Assembly: GCA_017511005.1 (NCBI GenBank)
Contig: JAFWLP010000052.1
Coordinates: 1-64,000 of the forward strand
Reading direction: 5' to 3'
Source of the DNA: Clostridiales bacterium
GTDB lineage: Bacteria > Bacillota > Clostridia > Saccharofermentanales > Saccharofermentanaceae
Length of the DNA: 64,000 bases
Of the stretch, positions 36,383 through 45,086 are shown piece after piece. The first letter of the stretch is position 1. Each line of letters opens with the position of its first letter. The position numbers and the translations under genes are program-made. Below the pieces are notes generated by a model, which searched no databases, was not told the DNA's origin, and saw only the letters and a list, made by a program, of their open reading frames with translations.

Positions 36383-36802
36383 TCATTCTTCTTTATTTTC
36401 TTCGGCAGCTTCCTTGAGCCTTGCAAGCGCCGTTCTGTATCCCCCGTCGGGATTGACATAACAGTTCTTGACCCTCGAGATCGTCGTGGAACTGACCTTG
36501 GTTGAAGATCTGGCTTTGCCACGAGCCCTGCCTGTTGATTTCTTTTCCGTTTCCGCTTTGCTTCCGTCAGCAGCTTCAGCGGGTGAGATCTCTTTTATGA
36601 TCTCCTCATAACTCTTTCCCTGTTCGATCCTTCTTACGATCTGCCAACGGTGGAGAAATGAGTGAAGCTCATTTATCGAGCAGAGATCCTTAAAAAATTT
36701 ATGCATCTCTGCGCTGTCCCTCATGGTCAGCATCGCATTATAAAGATCTGTTAACTCCTCCAATTCATTCTCTGTAAAATGAGTGTCATTAATGTTATCC
36801 AT
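36383..36802 (-). CDS. YerC/YecD-family Trp-repressor-like regulator with an insertion in the helix-turn-helix
   Basis: A 139-residue member of the TrpR-like YerC/YecD family. Residues 20-75 match the family (FKDLCSINELHSFLHRWQIVRRI). After SYEEIIKEIS, an Ala/Lys/Arg/Ser-rich insertion of about 30 residues precedes the recognition-helix segment SSTTISRVKNCYVN. In ordinary members the first helix runs straight into a GAS-[TS]-TISRVK recognition helix, so the insertion sits in the helix-turn-helix turn. The first residues of the start are MDNINDTHF. It is upstream of secA by 12 bases. The target is unknown, and local regulation of this operon is a guess. Confidence 0.8.
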   Translation of the reverse strand: MDNINDTHFTENELEELTDLYNAMLTMRDSAEMHKFFKDLCSINELHSFLHRWQIVRRIEQGKSYEEIIKEISPAEAADGSKAETEKKSTGRARGKARSSTKVSSTTISRVKNCYVNPDGGYRTALARLKEAAEENKEE

Positions 36803-36821
36803 CTTGCTACCTTTACCGATA

Positions 36822-37055
36822 TCATGAAACGACTCTCATAATGTAATCCCAGAGAGGCTGGGCATATCCCATGTAAACCGCAACGAAAAATGCCGTAATG
36901 GCAACAACGATGAGAATACCCAGGAGTAATCTGGAGAATATGAGATTGGTCTTGGCTCTTCTGAGAGAATCGCCTATGGAAAGCGACGTGGTCTTGTCCG
37001 TGGTGATCTTAGAATTGGCCAGACTCGGACGCCTTACGTTGTTATCATGTCTCAA
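36822..37055 (-). CDS. Small single-pass membrane protein
   Basis: A 77-residue protein, if translation starts at TTG 37055 with GGAGG 8 bases upstream. The listed longest frame starts at a TTG that overlaps the Shine-Dalgarno itself and is therefore rejected. The N-terminus is polar, and one strong hydrophobic helix (FSRLLLGILIVVAITAFFVA) spans about residues 40-60. No family is recognised. It heads the operon with yerC, secA, punA and ahcY, so it may help the Sec machinery, though that is only positional inference. Confidence 0.6.
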   Translation of the reverse strand: MRHDNNVRRPSLANSKITTDKTTSLSIGDSLRRAKTNLIFSRLLLGILIVVAITAFFVAVYMGYAQPLWDYIMRVVS

Positions 37056-37082
37056 TGTGCTTACCTCCAAACATACTCATAC

Positions 37083-37111
37083 ATAATAACGCATTATTTA
37101 TTTTAATACAA
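37083..37111 (-). promoter_or_regulatory. Candidate promoter of the yerC-secA-punA-ahcY operon
   Basis: On the minus strand -35 TTGTAT (37106-37111), a 17-base spacer and -10 TATTAT (37083-37088) lie just downstream of the TadE-like gene and upstream of the small membrane gene. Confidence 0.5.
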
Positions 37112-37125
37112 TAAAGGCGCAGACT

Positions 37126-38154
37126 CTACGCAGAGTACTTTTCAGAAGTTCCGCTCTCACATATCTCAAGTATCACACCGCGGACAAAGGCATATCCTTT
37201 GAGCTCTTCCAGGGCTTCCTTGCCGGTCTCGCCGGAATTCTCAGGTATTATAACAGTAAGATGTCTGGAATCAACATGGTCGACAGTGTACGTCTGACCG
37301 TCTATAACGGCCGACTGGGGCTCAAACTCGCTCAGCAGATTGATATCATCCCTTATCTCCTTCCAGATGTTTGAGACACTCTGGTAGTATGGAGAAGTGA
37401 GATCGATGCTCCTTATGGCGGTGACCGTACCTCCATCGGCTGAATCGATCACGGGAAAAGTCTTCGGAAGATTGGCTCCGAACCGTTCCCTGAACGCTTC
37501 GCCACGCTCGAAATTACCCAATGACCAGATATCATCCTTTTCCTCTTCTTTCTCTTTATCAGCCTGACCGCCTTCCGGCTTGGACTGGAGCATCAGGACT
37601 GGATCGCCGTACAGAGGGATAACAGAATAGATACTCCTGCTCTTTCTGCCTGCGATAGTCACCACGGAGTATTCGGTTGTGACTTCTATTATGTGATGTC
37701 TGTCATTAACCGCGAAAAAGACCTCGATGTCATCCGGCACAAAGAAATCCGATCCGCCGTTACGCTCGATGCAGCACTGTCTTATCTGATCCTCCATCGT
37801 ATGTGAGAATACGCCCTGAAGGATGAGTTCTTTTATGGTATGACCGGACGCACTGTCTATGCCCAGAGCCGCCGATGAGACTTTGGAAATGACTTCGGCA
37901 CCTTTGGTGTCTCCGATTCCGAGATCCGGGAAAGCGTTTACCGCTGCTGACAAAAAGTCCGATGCCGGAACCGAGACCGGATACAGCAGAGACATCTTCT
38001 CGCAGGTCTGTTCAACCGACCTTCTCATAAGGATATCCGTCCGGTAGAGATCGATCGCACTGACGACGGATGCAATGAAGACAAGGGCGATCGTAAATGC
38101 TATTGCCGCCTCGAGCGCGACCTGTCCGTGCCTGTTGTTCCTTTTGTTTTTCAT
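37126..38154 (-). CDS. TadE/TadG-like pseudopilin-type protein
   Basis: A 342-residue protein with a short basic start (MKNKRNNRHGQVALEAAIAF) and one N-terminal hydrophobic helix, as in TadE/TadG pseudopilins. The remaining 300 residues are extracellular by topology and have no named domain. The ATG at 38154 has GGGAGGTG 7 bases upstream, and a longer frame to 38175 is rejected. It follows the DUF5702-like gene by 17 bases. It likely belongs to a Flp/Tad-type surface system, but TadA, TadB or TadC genes are not present here. Confidence 0.7.
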   Translation of the reverse strand: MKNKRNNRHGQVALEAAIAFTIALVFIASVVSAIDLYRTDILMRRSVEQTCEKMSLLYPVSVPASDFLSAAVNAFPDLGIGDTKGAEVISKVSSAALGIDSASGHTIKELILQGVFSHTMEDQIRQCCIERNGGSDFFVPDDIEVFFAVNDRHHIIEVTTEYSVVTIAGRKSRSIYSVIPLYGDPVLMLQSKPEGGQADKEKEEEKDDIWSLGNFERGEAFRERFGANLPKTFPVIDSADGGTVTAIRSIDLTSPYYQSVSNIWKEIRDDINLLSEFEPQSAVIDGQTYTVDHVDSRHLTVIIPENSGETGKEALEELKGYAFVRGVILEICESGTSEKYSA

Positions 38155-38171
38155 GGCAAAGCACCTCCCTG

Positions 38172-39533
38172 TCATTCATACATCCGGTATGACTTCTCCA
38201 CGGAATACGTTTCTCCCCTGAAATCGGCTTCAAGGCTTATTCCCTTGTACAGTTTTCCGTAATCCCTGGTCAGGATCTCATGAGATCTTTCCAGCAGTTC
38301 GTCCGCAGGTGTCAGAAGACTGAACAGATAAAGGAAGTCCCTGTAGCTGTATGTAACCATATTCACATCTTCATATCCGAAGATAACGACTCTCTTCCCC
38401 TTTGTTACCGTCAGGAAATCCTTCATTGACTGGACTATCGCGCAATAGTATGTAAGGCCTGCGGCGATCAGGCGGGGATCGATATTGACGGTTCCCTCAC
38501 TGACGGCAAGGATTATCGCCGAGATGATCTCTCCCAGCACTTCCATGGTGTTCCTGAACTTCTCGTCAGCATAGTCTTTAAGCATGTTGGAGACTATAAG
38601 GACCTGCACAGTAAGGAATTCGATCTTCACACGCCCCGCGACGCCTTCAAGTCCGGTAATTATGTATTCGGAATCAGACTGCTTATTCCCGTGGATCGCC
38701 TTGAATTCCGTTCCCGTTATCGATGCATCACCGTCCGGCGGGAACCAGCAGTCGAAGTTATGAGAACAATAATGCGAGATATTGATCTTTGACAGTGCTG
38801 GATCCGACTTGTCAGACACGATATCCACGGTCTTCTCGAGCATCGACATTGTATTGAGCAGGGCATCCCAGTCAGCCACGTCGAGATCGATGTCAAGTTC
38901 GAAGTCCTTTATCACGTCCTTGTAATCAGACCTTATGGAATCTATATCGGCAGCCTCCTCGATGATGTCATCGATATTGAGAAGATCATCTGCCTTGCCG
39001 ATCCATTCCTCTGCCGATTCCGAACCCTTGATGATCTGTGATAGGTAACCTGCGGCAGGACTGCGCATAAACTGGCCGACTTTTTGCATTATCCCCTTAT
39101 CGTCAAGTTCAAGAAGGAATTCCGCATAACCTTCAACGACAGTCTTTGCGCTTATTCCGGTGCCTCTGTACCAGTAATATGAGTTGATCGCCGTCCTGAG
39201 GTCTTCTGCCGTAAACCTGTATGACGATGAGACATACAGTACTGAACCGGCATCAAGCCCGTTTATCTCCAATGCCCTGTTGAAGCATGTGTCATCGACT
39301 TCATCGAGCGAAAACGCATAAATTCCGTAAACATCAAAGAGCTGTCTGTTGTAATCACTCAGGATGGTATCGATCTGTGTCTTAAGCGCCGTATTCACGC
39401 TCAGCGCATAATCCAGATTCCAGACAAACGCCACAAACGTGCATTCAACAAGGATCAGTGCCGACATGATCAGGGCGAGAAACAGTGATGACGCCCCGTG
39501 TTTTGTTCTGTGCTGCTTATTAACCTTCTTCAT
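38172..39533 (-). CDS. DUF5702-like membrane-anchored protein
   Basis: A 453-residue protein whose N-terminus has a single hydrophobic helix (LFLALIMSALILVECTFVAF, about residues 15-35) and a large extracellular part with coiled helices. It resembles the DUF5702 family that often neighbours TadE genes in Clostridia, and this assignment is tentative. The ATG at 39533 has AGGAGGG close upstream and overlaps the end of the TadE-like gene by 14 bases, which suggests coupling. A C-terminal amphipathic region is also seen. Function in pilus or surface assembly is inferred from the neighbours. Confidence 0.6.
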   Translation of the reverse strand: MKKVNKQHRTKHGASSLFLALIMSALILVECTFVAFVWNLDYALSVNTALKTQIDTILSDYNRQLFDVYGIYAFSLDEVDDTCFNRALEINGLDAGSVLYVSSSYRFTAEDLRTAINSYYWYRGTGISAKTVVEGYAEFLLELDDKGIMQKVGQFMRSPAAGYLSQIIKGSESAEEWIGKADDLLNIDDIIEEAADIDSIRSDYKDVIKDFELDIDLDVADWDALLNTMSMLEKTVDIVSDKSDPALSKINISHYCSHNFDCWFPPDGDASITGTEFKAIHGNKQSDSEYIITGLEGVAGRVKIEFLTVQVLIVSNMLKDYADEKFRNTMEVLGEIISAIILAVSEGTVNIDPRLIAAGLTYYCAIVQSMKDFLTVTKGKRVVIFGYEDVNMVTYSYRDFLYLFSLLTPADELLERSHEILTRDYGKLYKGISLEADFRGETYSVEKSYRMYE

Positions 39534-39822
39534 CTCCACCCTCCTGCGACAGATCGAAAACGGACCCGTATAAGAGCCTGAAGTTGTCCGAGACACCTGA
39601 AAGATACGTGCACAGCTTCTCGGGAGAGGCATCGTAGCAGACGGCACCGCCGACATAATTCCTGTATGCGATCTCCCTGTCAAGTTCCATGAAAAACAGT
39701 TCATTTCCGCCGTCCCTGGCACATTCGAAGCTGTCCAGGGCAATTGCTTCAGGTCCGGTGATCATGAACGAGAGCATGATAAGTATCAGAGAAAAAACGA
39801 TCGCAGATTCAAGAGTTGACAT
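39520..39822 (-). CDS. TadE-like small pseudopilin
   Basis: A 100-residue protein starting MSTLESAIVF, where the early Glu and the following hydrophobic helix (SLILIMLSFMITG) match TadE-like pseudopilins. The ATG at 39822 has GGAGGT 6 bases upstream. It is the first gene of the three-gene set and overlaps the next gene by 14 bases. The body after the helix is short and contains two further Cys residues. It is probably a minor pilin-like component of a Tad-type system. Confidence 0.7.
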   Translation of the reverse strand: MSTLESAIVFSLILIMLSFMITGPEAIALDSFECARDGGNELFFMELDREIAYRNYVGGAVCYDASPEKLCTYLSGVSDNFRLLYGSVFDLSQEGGDEEG

Positions 39823-39944
39823 ATGGAACCTCCTTTCAGTTAAAACGAAGCATGATGAAGGGCATATTTCTTTCGGGTTATCTTACAGTCAAAAAGGATT
39901 TGATATTCCATACAAAACTCTGCAAAATCGACAAAGACCGACAA

Positions 39945-39971
39945 AGAAAAACGCCCGGGATCCCGGGCGTT
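39945..39971 (-). terminator. Terminator of the pheST operon
   Basis: AACGCCCGGG and CCCGGGCGTT around a central AT pair form a very GC-rich inverted repeat at 39950-39971. On the minus strand it is followed by TTTTT-like bases. It lies about 100 bases after the pheT stop. Confidence 0.8.
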
Positions 39972-40072
39972 AAAAATGCTTTAAAGCACTGTATTCATTA
40001 TGTCTCAGGGCGTCTGCCCCATTTACGGTCTCTTTATAATCTTATTAATCCGGTTCAGACCGTTTTCCGGGG

Positions 40073-42490
40073 TCATGCGCGGAGAGTGATACCGTATTTT
40101 TCCTTGAGATTGCCAAGGATCGTATTTACGAATCCGTCGATAACCTCAGGCGTGAACTCCTCGTCCTTCGGTGTGAACACGACACTGAAGGCAAGGCTCT
40201 TCTTGTTGAGTCCGAGCTGGATGCCCTCGTAGATGTCGAAGAGATCGATCTTGGAGATAAATTCACAGGAAGCCTTTATCTCCTTCTCGACGGCAGCACA
40301 GGTGATATCCTTGTCCATAACAAAGCAGAAGTCACGCTTCTCTTCAAGGAACTTCGGAAGCGGAATGAACTTTCTTTCCTTGCCGTAGTACTTGCTCAGG
40401 ATCCTGAGATCGATCTCTGCAACATAAGCCGGAACTCTCATGTCGAGATCATCACAGATCTCGTAAAGGACCTGACCCAGATATCCGACTTCCTCACCGT
40501 TACAGATGACCTTCGCGGTTCTGCCGGGGTGAAGGAATGACTTGGAATCCTTCAAGTAATCGAACTCAACGTCCAAAGAACCGGCGATCACGTCAACAAG
40601 GCCTTTAAGGGAGTAGAAATCCTCGTCCTCACCGAAAACACCGATGCAGATCGTCTCGCGCTCATCAGGATATTCCGTAAGGGGCAGGCTCTTGGGAATG
40701 AACTTGTTGCCCATCTCATAGATGCGGCCTGATAAGATGCCGTTCTTCTGGTTTCTTGCCATAGCCTTGATCATCTGGGGCGCAAGCGTAGTACGCATGA
40801 GAGACAGATCGATGTTGATGGGATTCATGATCCTGATCGCGAATCTCTCGGGAGCATCCTCAGGAAGCTTCAGAAGATCGAAGTCAGATGGCGAGAAGAA
40901 CGAATAATGTACGCCCTCGTTCGCGCCTGCCGCACAGAGATCCCTCTTGATCTTGAGTTCCGAACGCTGCTTAAGGTTATAGCCGCCGGAAGTTACTTTT
41001 GCCGTGGGGATGAATGTAGGCACGATGTGATCGTAACCGTACAAGCGGATTACTTCTTCAGCAACATCCTGATAGGATTCCATGTCAACACGGTAGCCGG
41101 GAATGGAGATCGTGAGCTCGTCGCCGTTAAGTTCAGGCGCGAAGCTGAGGTTGGTAAGAATGCGTACGATGTCCTCATCGGGAACCGTGATTCCCAGTAC
41201 GCCGTTTACCTTCTTAACGCTGACAGTCAGCTTTCTGGGCTCGATCGAATTGCCTGTGTTGACATCGAAAGAAGTCCTGCTGACCTTGCCGCAGCCGAGT
41301 TCTTCGATAAGGTGGAGAGCTCTCTTCATTGCCATTACAGTTGTGTATTCATCAACACCCTTGGAGAATCTCATTGAAGAATCAGATACCTGGCCCAGAG
41401 CCTTGGAACTCTTGCGGATGTTGTCGTGAGCGAACTTTGCAGCTTCGAACATGACTGCGTTTGTGGAATCCAGTATCTCTGAATTGAGACCGCCCATGAT
41501 GCCCGCCAGTGCAACAGGCTTTTTGCCGTCGCAGATTACGAGATTATCCGGTGTAAGAGAGAATTCCTTCTCGTCCAAAGTAACGATCTTCTCACCTTCT
41601 CCGGCACGGCGTACGTGGATCTCACCGCCTTCAAGATAATTGAAATCAAACGCGTGCATCGGCTGGCCGAGCTCGTAAAGAACATAGTTTGTGATATCGA
41701 CCACATTGGAGATCGCTGAGCAGCCTACGAGCGCAAGACGGCGCTTCATCCATGCAGGTGACCCGGCGATGGTAACGTCTGATACATAATGTCCGATGTA
41801 TCTCGGGCAAAGATCAGGTGCTGATACGCGGATATTGAAATCGATCGCGACATCGCTCTCCGTGTAGTCCAGAGCAGGCTCCTTAACGGGCTTGCCGAGT
41901 ACTGCGGCCACTTCTCTTGCGATACCGAAGATGGACTGGCAGTCAGGCCTGTTTGCCGTGATAGAAACGTCAAAAATATAATCGTCCAGACCGAGTATCG
42001 GCTTGACGTCAGCGCCCGGAACCGAGTCTTCGGGAAGAACGAGAAGTCCGTTGTAGCCTGCACCGGGGAACATGTCCTCCGTAACGCCGATCTCAACACC
42101 TGAGCAGAGCATACCGTAAGAATCGTAACCTCTGAGCTTGCCCTGGCCGATGGTCATGAGACCTTCAACGGTCTTATGATCCTTTGCTGTTGCGTAGACC
42201 TGTGCGCCTATCAGGGCAAGAGGATACTTGCCACCTGCGGCAACGTTATCAGCGCCGCAGCAGATCTGGAGAACACCGTTCTCACCGGCATCCACAGTGC
42301 AAAGGTGAAGGTGTGTGCCTTCTATGACTTCGCAAGTCTTGACTTCGCCGACAACGACCTTTGAAATGTCCTTGCCTACTTCGTATTTTTCCTCTACTTC
42401 GAAGCCGCAGCTGAAGAGCTTGTTTTCGAGCTCATCAGGTGTGACATCAATATCAACATAATCTTTAAGCCAGCTTAATGGTACTAACAT
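40073..42490 (-). CDS. pheT: Phenylalanine-tRNA ligase beta subunit
   Basis: Beta subunit of the (alpha-beta)2 Phe-tRNA synthetase. The 805-residue protein opens with MLVPLSWLKDYVDI, then a tRNA-binding EMAP-like OB domain (HLHLCTVDAGEN), B3/B4 editing domain (NRPDCQSIFGIARE), B5 and core regions, and a C-terminal ferredoxin-like anticodon-binding domain (FLEEKRDFCFVMDK). Length matches the family. It lies 18 bases after pheS and is covered by the pheS T-box leader. Confidence 0.97.
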   Translation of the reverse strand: MLVPLSWLKDYVDIDVTPDELENKLFSCGFEVEEKYEVGKDISKVVVGEVKTCEVIEGTHLHLCTVDAGENGVLQICCGADNVAAGGKYPLALIGAQVYATAKDHKTVEGLMTIGQGKLRGYDSYGMLCSGVEIGVTEDMFPGAGYNGLLVLPEDSVPGADVKPILGLDDYIFDVSITANRPDCQSIFGIAREVAAVLGKPVKEPALDYTESDVAIDFNIRVSAPDLCPRYIGHYVSDVTIAGSPAWMKRRLALVGCSAISNVVDITNYVLYELGQPMHAFDFNYLEGGEIHVRRAGEGEKIVTLDEKEFSLTPDNLVICDGKKPVALAGIMGGLNSEILDSTNAVMFEAAKFAHDNIRKSSKALGQVSDSSMRFSKGVDEYTTVMAMKRALHLIEELGCGKVSRTSFDVNTGNSIEPRKLTVSVKKVNGVLGITVPDEDIVRILTNLSFAPELNGDELTISIPGYRVDMESYQDVAEEVIRLYGYDHIVPTFIPTAKVTSGGYNLKQRSELKIKRDLCAAGANEGVHYSFFSPSDFDLLKLPEDAPERFAIRIMNPINIDLSLMRTTLAPQMIKAMARNQKNGILSGRIYEMGNKFIPKSLPLTEYPDERETICIGVFGEDEDFYSLKGLVDVIAGSLDVEFDYLKDSKSFLHPGRTAKVICNGEEVGYLGQVLYEICDDLDMRVPAYVAEIDLRILSKYYGKERKFIPLPKFLEEKRDFCFVMDKDITCAAVEKEIKASCEFISKIDLFDIYEGIQLGLNKKSLAFSVVFTPKDEEFTPEVIDGFVNTILGNLKEKYGITLRA

Positions 42491-42508
42491 ATTCCTGCCT
42501 CCCTTTCC

Positions 42509-43552
42509 TTAGTCATCGATCTGTTCAAGCACACGGAGATCAGACTCAAACAGGAGCTTGATGTTGTTGATTCCGTACTTGAGCATGGCAATACGATCGA
42601 TTCCGATTCCGAAAGCCAGACCGCTGTATTTGTCGCTGTCTATACCGCAGCCTTCAAGAACCTTCTTGTTAACCACGCCCGCACCGAGCACTTCGATCCA
42701 GCCTGTTCCCTTGCAGAGCTTGCATCCCTTGCCGCCGCACTGGAAGCAGGAAACGTCAACCTCCACGGAAGGCTCCGTGAACGGGAAATAAGAAGGTCTC
42801 AAGCGTGTTCTAGTCTCTTCGCCGAAGATCTTCTTGACGAATACGTCGAGCATTCCCTGGAGGTCGCAGAGCGTTATGCCTTCATCCACAACGAGTCCCT
42901 CCATCTGGGAGAACATCGGTGAATGTGTGGCGTCGTCATCGGATCTGAAGACCTTACCTGGTGAGATGATCTTAATTGGCGGCTGCTGTGCTTCCATGAC
43001 GTGGACCTGACCTGCGGAAGTCTGTGTTCTCAAAAGGAACTCAGGGCTTAGATAGAATGTATCCTGCATGTCACGTGAAGGATGGTCCTGAGGAATGTTG
43101 AGAGCCGTGAAATTATAGTGATCCGTCTCGATCTCGTTACCCTCGTAAACGGAGAAACCCATGGAACCGAAGATGTCCACAATCTGGTTTCTTACCTGGG
43201 TATTGGGATGGAGATAACCTTTTTTGAGCTTTTTAGAAGGCAGAGTAACGTCGATCGTCTCTGCTTCATATCTTGCCTTCTGCTCCGCAGCCTTGAACTC
43301 GGCATCCAAAGCATCGAACTTCTCCGTAGCCCAGTTGCGGATCTCATTTACCATTTTACCGTAATCGGCCTTGAGTTCCTTCGGGATCTTACCCATCTCT
43401 TTCATGAGGGAACCGATCTTACCCTCTTTAGAATCCATAACGCTCTTTCTGTACTCGAAAACGCCCTTGGAACTCTTGATCCCGGTAAGATCCGATTCGA
43501 TCTTTGCTTTGATCTCTGATAACTTTGCGCTTAATTCACCAAGTTCAGCCAT
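42509..43552 (-). CDS. pheS: Phenylalanine-tRNA ligase alpha subunit
   Basis: Alpha (catalytic) subunit of Phe-tRNA synthetase. The 347-residue protein has an N-terminal coiled coil, then class II motifs: [55 protein letters not shown] and [16 protein letters not shown]-type Cys cluster ([17 protein letters not shown]) is seen in the insertion, as in many bacterial PheS. The ATG at 43552 has AAGGAGG 5 bases upstream; the extension to 43720 runs through the T-box terminator and is rejected. Confidence 0.97.
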   Translation of the reverse strand: MAELGELSAKLSEIKAKIESDLTGIKSSKGVFEYRKSVMDSKEGKIGSLMKEMGKIPKELKADYGKMVNEIRNWATEKFDALDAEFKAAEQKARYEAETIDVTLPSKKLKKGYLHPNTQVRNQIVDIFGSMGFSVYEGNEIETDHYNFTALNIPQDHPSRDMQDTFYLSPEFLLRTQTSAGQVHVMEAQQPPIKIISPGKVFRSDDDATHSPMFSQMEGLVVDEGITLCDLQGMLDVFVKKIFGEETRTRLRPSYFPFTEPSVEVDVSCFQCGGKGCKLCKGTGWIEVLGAGVVNKKVLEGCGIDSDKYSGLAFGIGIDRIAMLKYGINNIKLLFESDLRVLEQIDD

Positions 43553-43582
43553 GTTTTCCTCCTTGTAATCTCCGCTCTTGCT

Positions 43583-43866
43583 TTTCCAAATAAAAAGCCC
43601 GCGGCAATCTTCATTGCCACGGGACGAATTCGCATTATCACTGCACCTTCGCGGTACCACCCATGTTCGGGAACCACTATAGTTACCCGCTCTTGTTTCC
43701 GCGCCGTAATGCCGCGCCACACATCCGCTTAATCAGCATGAAGCCGTTTCCGCAGGAATGCTCCGGTGTTGAAATTCATCTTAATACACTTAGGATCGTG
43801 CTTTCAGCCGGTGACACGACTCTCTTTTCCTGTTATAGAAAGACTACTTACGCACCTTCATTGCAT
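43583..43866 (-). promoter_or_regulatory. T-box riboswitch leader of pheST
   Basis: On the minus strand the conserved T-box core GGGTGGTACCGCG occurs at about 43647-43664. Downstream a terminator hairpin (CCCGTGGCAAT / ATTGCCGCGGG, GAAG loop) is followed by CTTTTT at about 43585-43625. An AGAGAG GA-type motif is present in stem I. A TTC in the stem-I region is a candidate Phe specifier codon; exact folding was not done. Uncharged tRNA-Phe would favour antitermination and pheST expression. Confidence 0.9.
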
Positions 43867-43871
43867 TGCCC

Positions 43872-43901
43872 ATTGTACATATATGATATGTAAAAAGTCA
43901 A
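43872..43901 (-). promoter_or_regulatory. Promoter of the pheST T-box transcript
   Basis: On the minus strand -35 TTGACT (43896-43901), an 18-base spacer and -10 TACAAT (43872-43877) precede the T-box leader. Transcription is expected to start near 43865. Confidence 0.75.
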
Positions 43902-43909
43902 GCAAACCC

Positions 43910-44569
43910 TTATAACGTAAAGAACGGATTGTATTTCAGCTCATCCCCTATGGTCGAATCGGGTCCGTGACCGGGGTATATCCTCAGCTCAGGTGCCATC
44001 CTGCTTATCCGCCTGACAGAATCGGCGAGTACCCTTGATGAACCTCCGGGCAGATCGGTGCGGCCGACAGAGCCCTGAAAGACCGTATCTCCGGTAAACA
44101 GGATGTCTTCACCGCTGCTACTGCTGAGATAACAGACGCTGCCCTTTGTATGACCGGGCGTCTCCAGGACCGTTATTTCCACTCCGGCTTCACTGATTAT
44201 GGAGTTTCCGTTCATGCCTGCGACATCAGTGAAGCTGAAACCGTAAGTCAGCTGCAGACCGTCCATGTATGAACAGTTCGCATATCCGTTCCCGAGAAGT
44301 GCCTTGTCATTGCTGCTGAAAAAGACTTCTGCGTCCGGATACAGTTCCATCCATTTGTCCACGTATTTGATGTGATCGTAATGACCGTGCGTAAGCAGAA
44401 TGGCTCTTACATTGCACTCCCCTTCCGCAAGCCCCCGAATGCCGCAGTAGTCTCCGGCTCTATTGGGAGACACGGAGGGATCCACGACAAAGATACCGGC
44501 ATCACCGGTCATGACATACATATTGGATTGGAAAGGTCCCAGTGGAACTGCCGTCAGCCTGCGTTCCAT
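43910..44569 (-). CDS. Metallo-beta-lactamase-fold hydrolase
   Basis: A 219-residue zinc-dependent hydrolase of the glyoxalase II-like MBL group. It has LLTHGHYDHIKYVD (metal site), ETPGHTKGSVCYL and GDTVFQGSVGRTDLP, ending with IYPGHGPDSTIGDE. Substrate is not determined from sequence; hydroxyacylglutathione hydrolase-like or a related thioesterase is the usual annotation. It starts at ATG 44569 and overlaps the methylglyoxal-synthase-like gene by 16 bases. The pheST promoter begins immediately after its stop. Confidence 0.85.
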   Translation of the reverse strand: MERRLTAVPLGPFQSNMYVMTGDAGIFVVDPSVSPNRAGDYCGIRGLAEGECNVRAILLTHGHYDHIKYVDKWMELYPDAEVFFSSNDKALLGNGYANCSYMDGLQLTYGFSFTDVAGMNGNSIISEAGVEITVLETPGHTKGSVCYLSSSSGEDILFTGDTVFQGSVGRTDLPGGSSRVLADSVRRISRMAPELRIYPGHGPDSTIGDELKYNPFFTL

Positions 44570-44946
44570 TCGCGGTAATCGAGCGCTCCGCTGTCAATAG
44601 CGGTAATAAGGATCTCAGCTGATGCTATGTTGGTTGCATAAGGGATCGTATTCTGGTCACAAACATCCAAAAGCTCAAAAGGATTGGATTCTCCGACCTG
44701 GCGGCCGTCCCTTAAATAGATAACGCAGTCAATGCCGTTATATTCGGCTCTGGAAGCAAGCTGTTCAAAGCCGCTTGAATAGTCAACGGAAAGACCGGAA
44801 ACATCAAGATCGGCTGCTGATTTAAGAAGCTTGGCGGTGTTGTAAACAGAGATGAGCTGATGCTTCTCAAGCAATGGCTTGTAGGCTATGCAGAAATTTA
44901 CCAAAAGCTCGGTCTTCCTGTTGTCGGCCATCAAAACTATTTTCAT
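44554..44946 (-). CDS. Methylglyoxal-synthase-like protein lacking catalytic residues
   Basis: A 130-residue protein of the methylglyoxal synthase (MGS) fold. The ATG at 44946 has GGGAG 7 bases upstream; an extension to 45030 is rejected. It aligns along its length with MGS (KIVLMADNRK..., IPYATNIASAEILI). The residues that define activity are altered: the GGDQQ catalytic loop reads SGFEQ, the AHD near the start reads MAD, and the later HDPD region reads GESNP. It is probably not an active synthase. It precedes the MBL hydrolase and has its own promoter. Binding of phosphate or a phosphorylated ligand is possible. Confidence 0.7.
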   Translation of the reverse strand: MKIVLMADNRKTELLVNFCIAYKPLLEKHQLISVYNTAKLLKSAADLDVSGLSVDYSSGFEQLASRAEYNGIDCVIYLRDGRQVGESNPFELLDVCDQNTIPYATNIASAEILITAIDSGALDYREWNAG

Positions 44947-44977
44947 CCGAAATCTCCCATTAAAGCTAACTAAACAG

Positions 44978-45006
44978 ATTGTACAGTAAAATGTGCTTTC
45001 GGGCAA
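44978..45006 (-). promoter_or_regulatory. Promoter of the MGS-like and MBL genes
   Basis: On the minus strand -35 TTGCCC (45001-45006), a 17-base spacer and -10 TACAAT (44978-44983) precede the gene. Confidence 0.6.
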
Positions 45007-45086
45007 CTGATTTTTATAAAAAATCAACAATCAGCGGTGGTTTTCTGTCACGGGGCTGTAAAATGTCATATCCGTCAGCGTGTATC

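Noticed and set aside
43553..43720. N-terminal extension of PheS
   Set aside because: The frame runs through the T-box antiterminator/terminator; the standard PheS start is at 43552.
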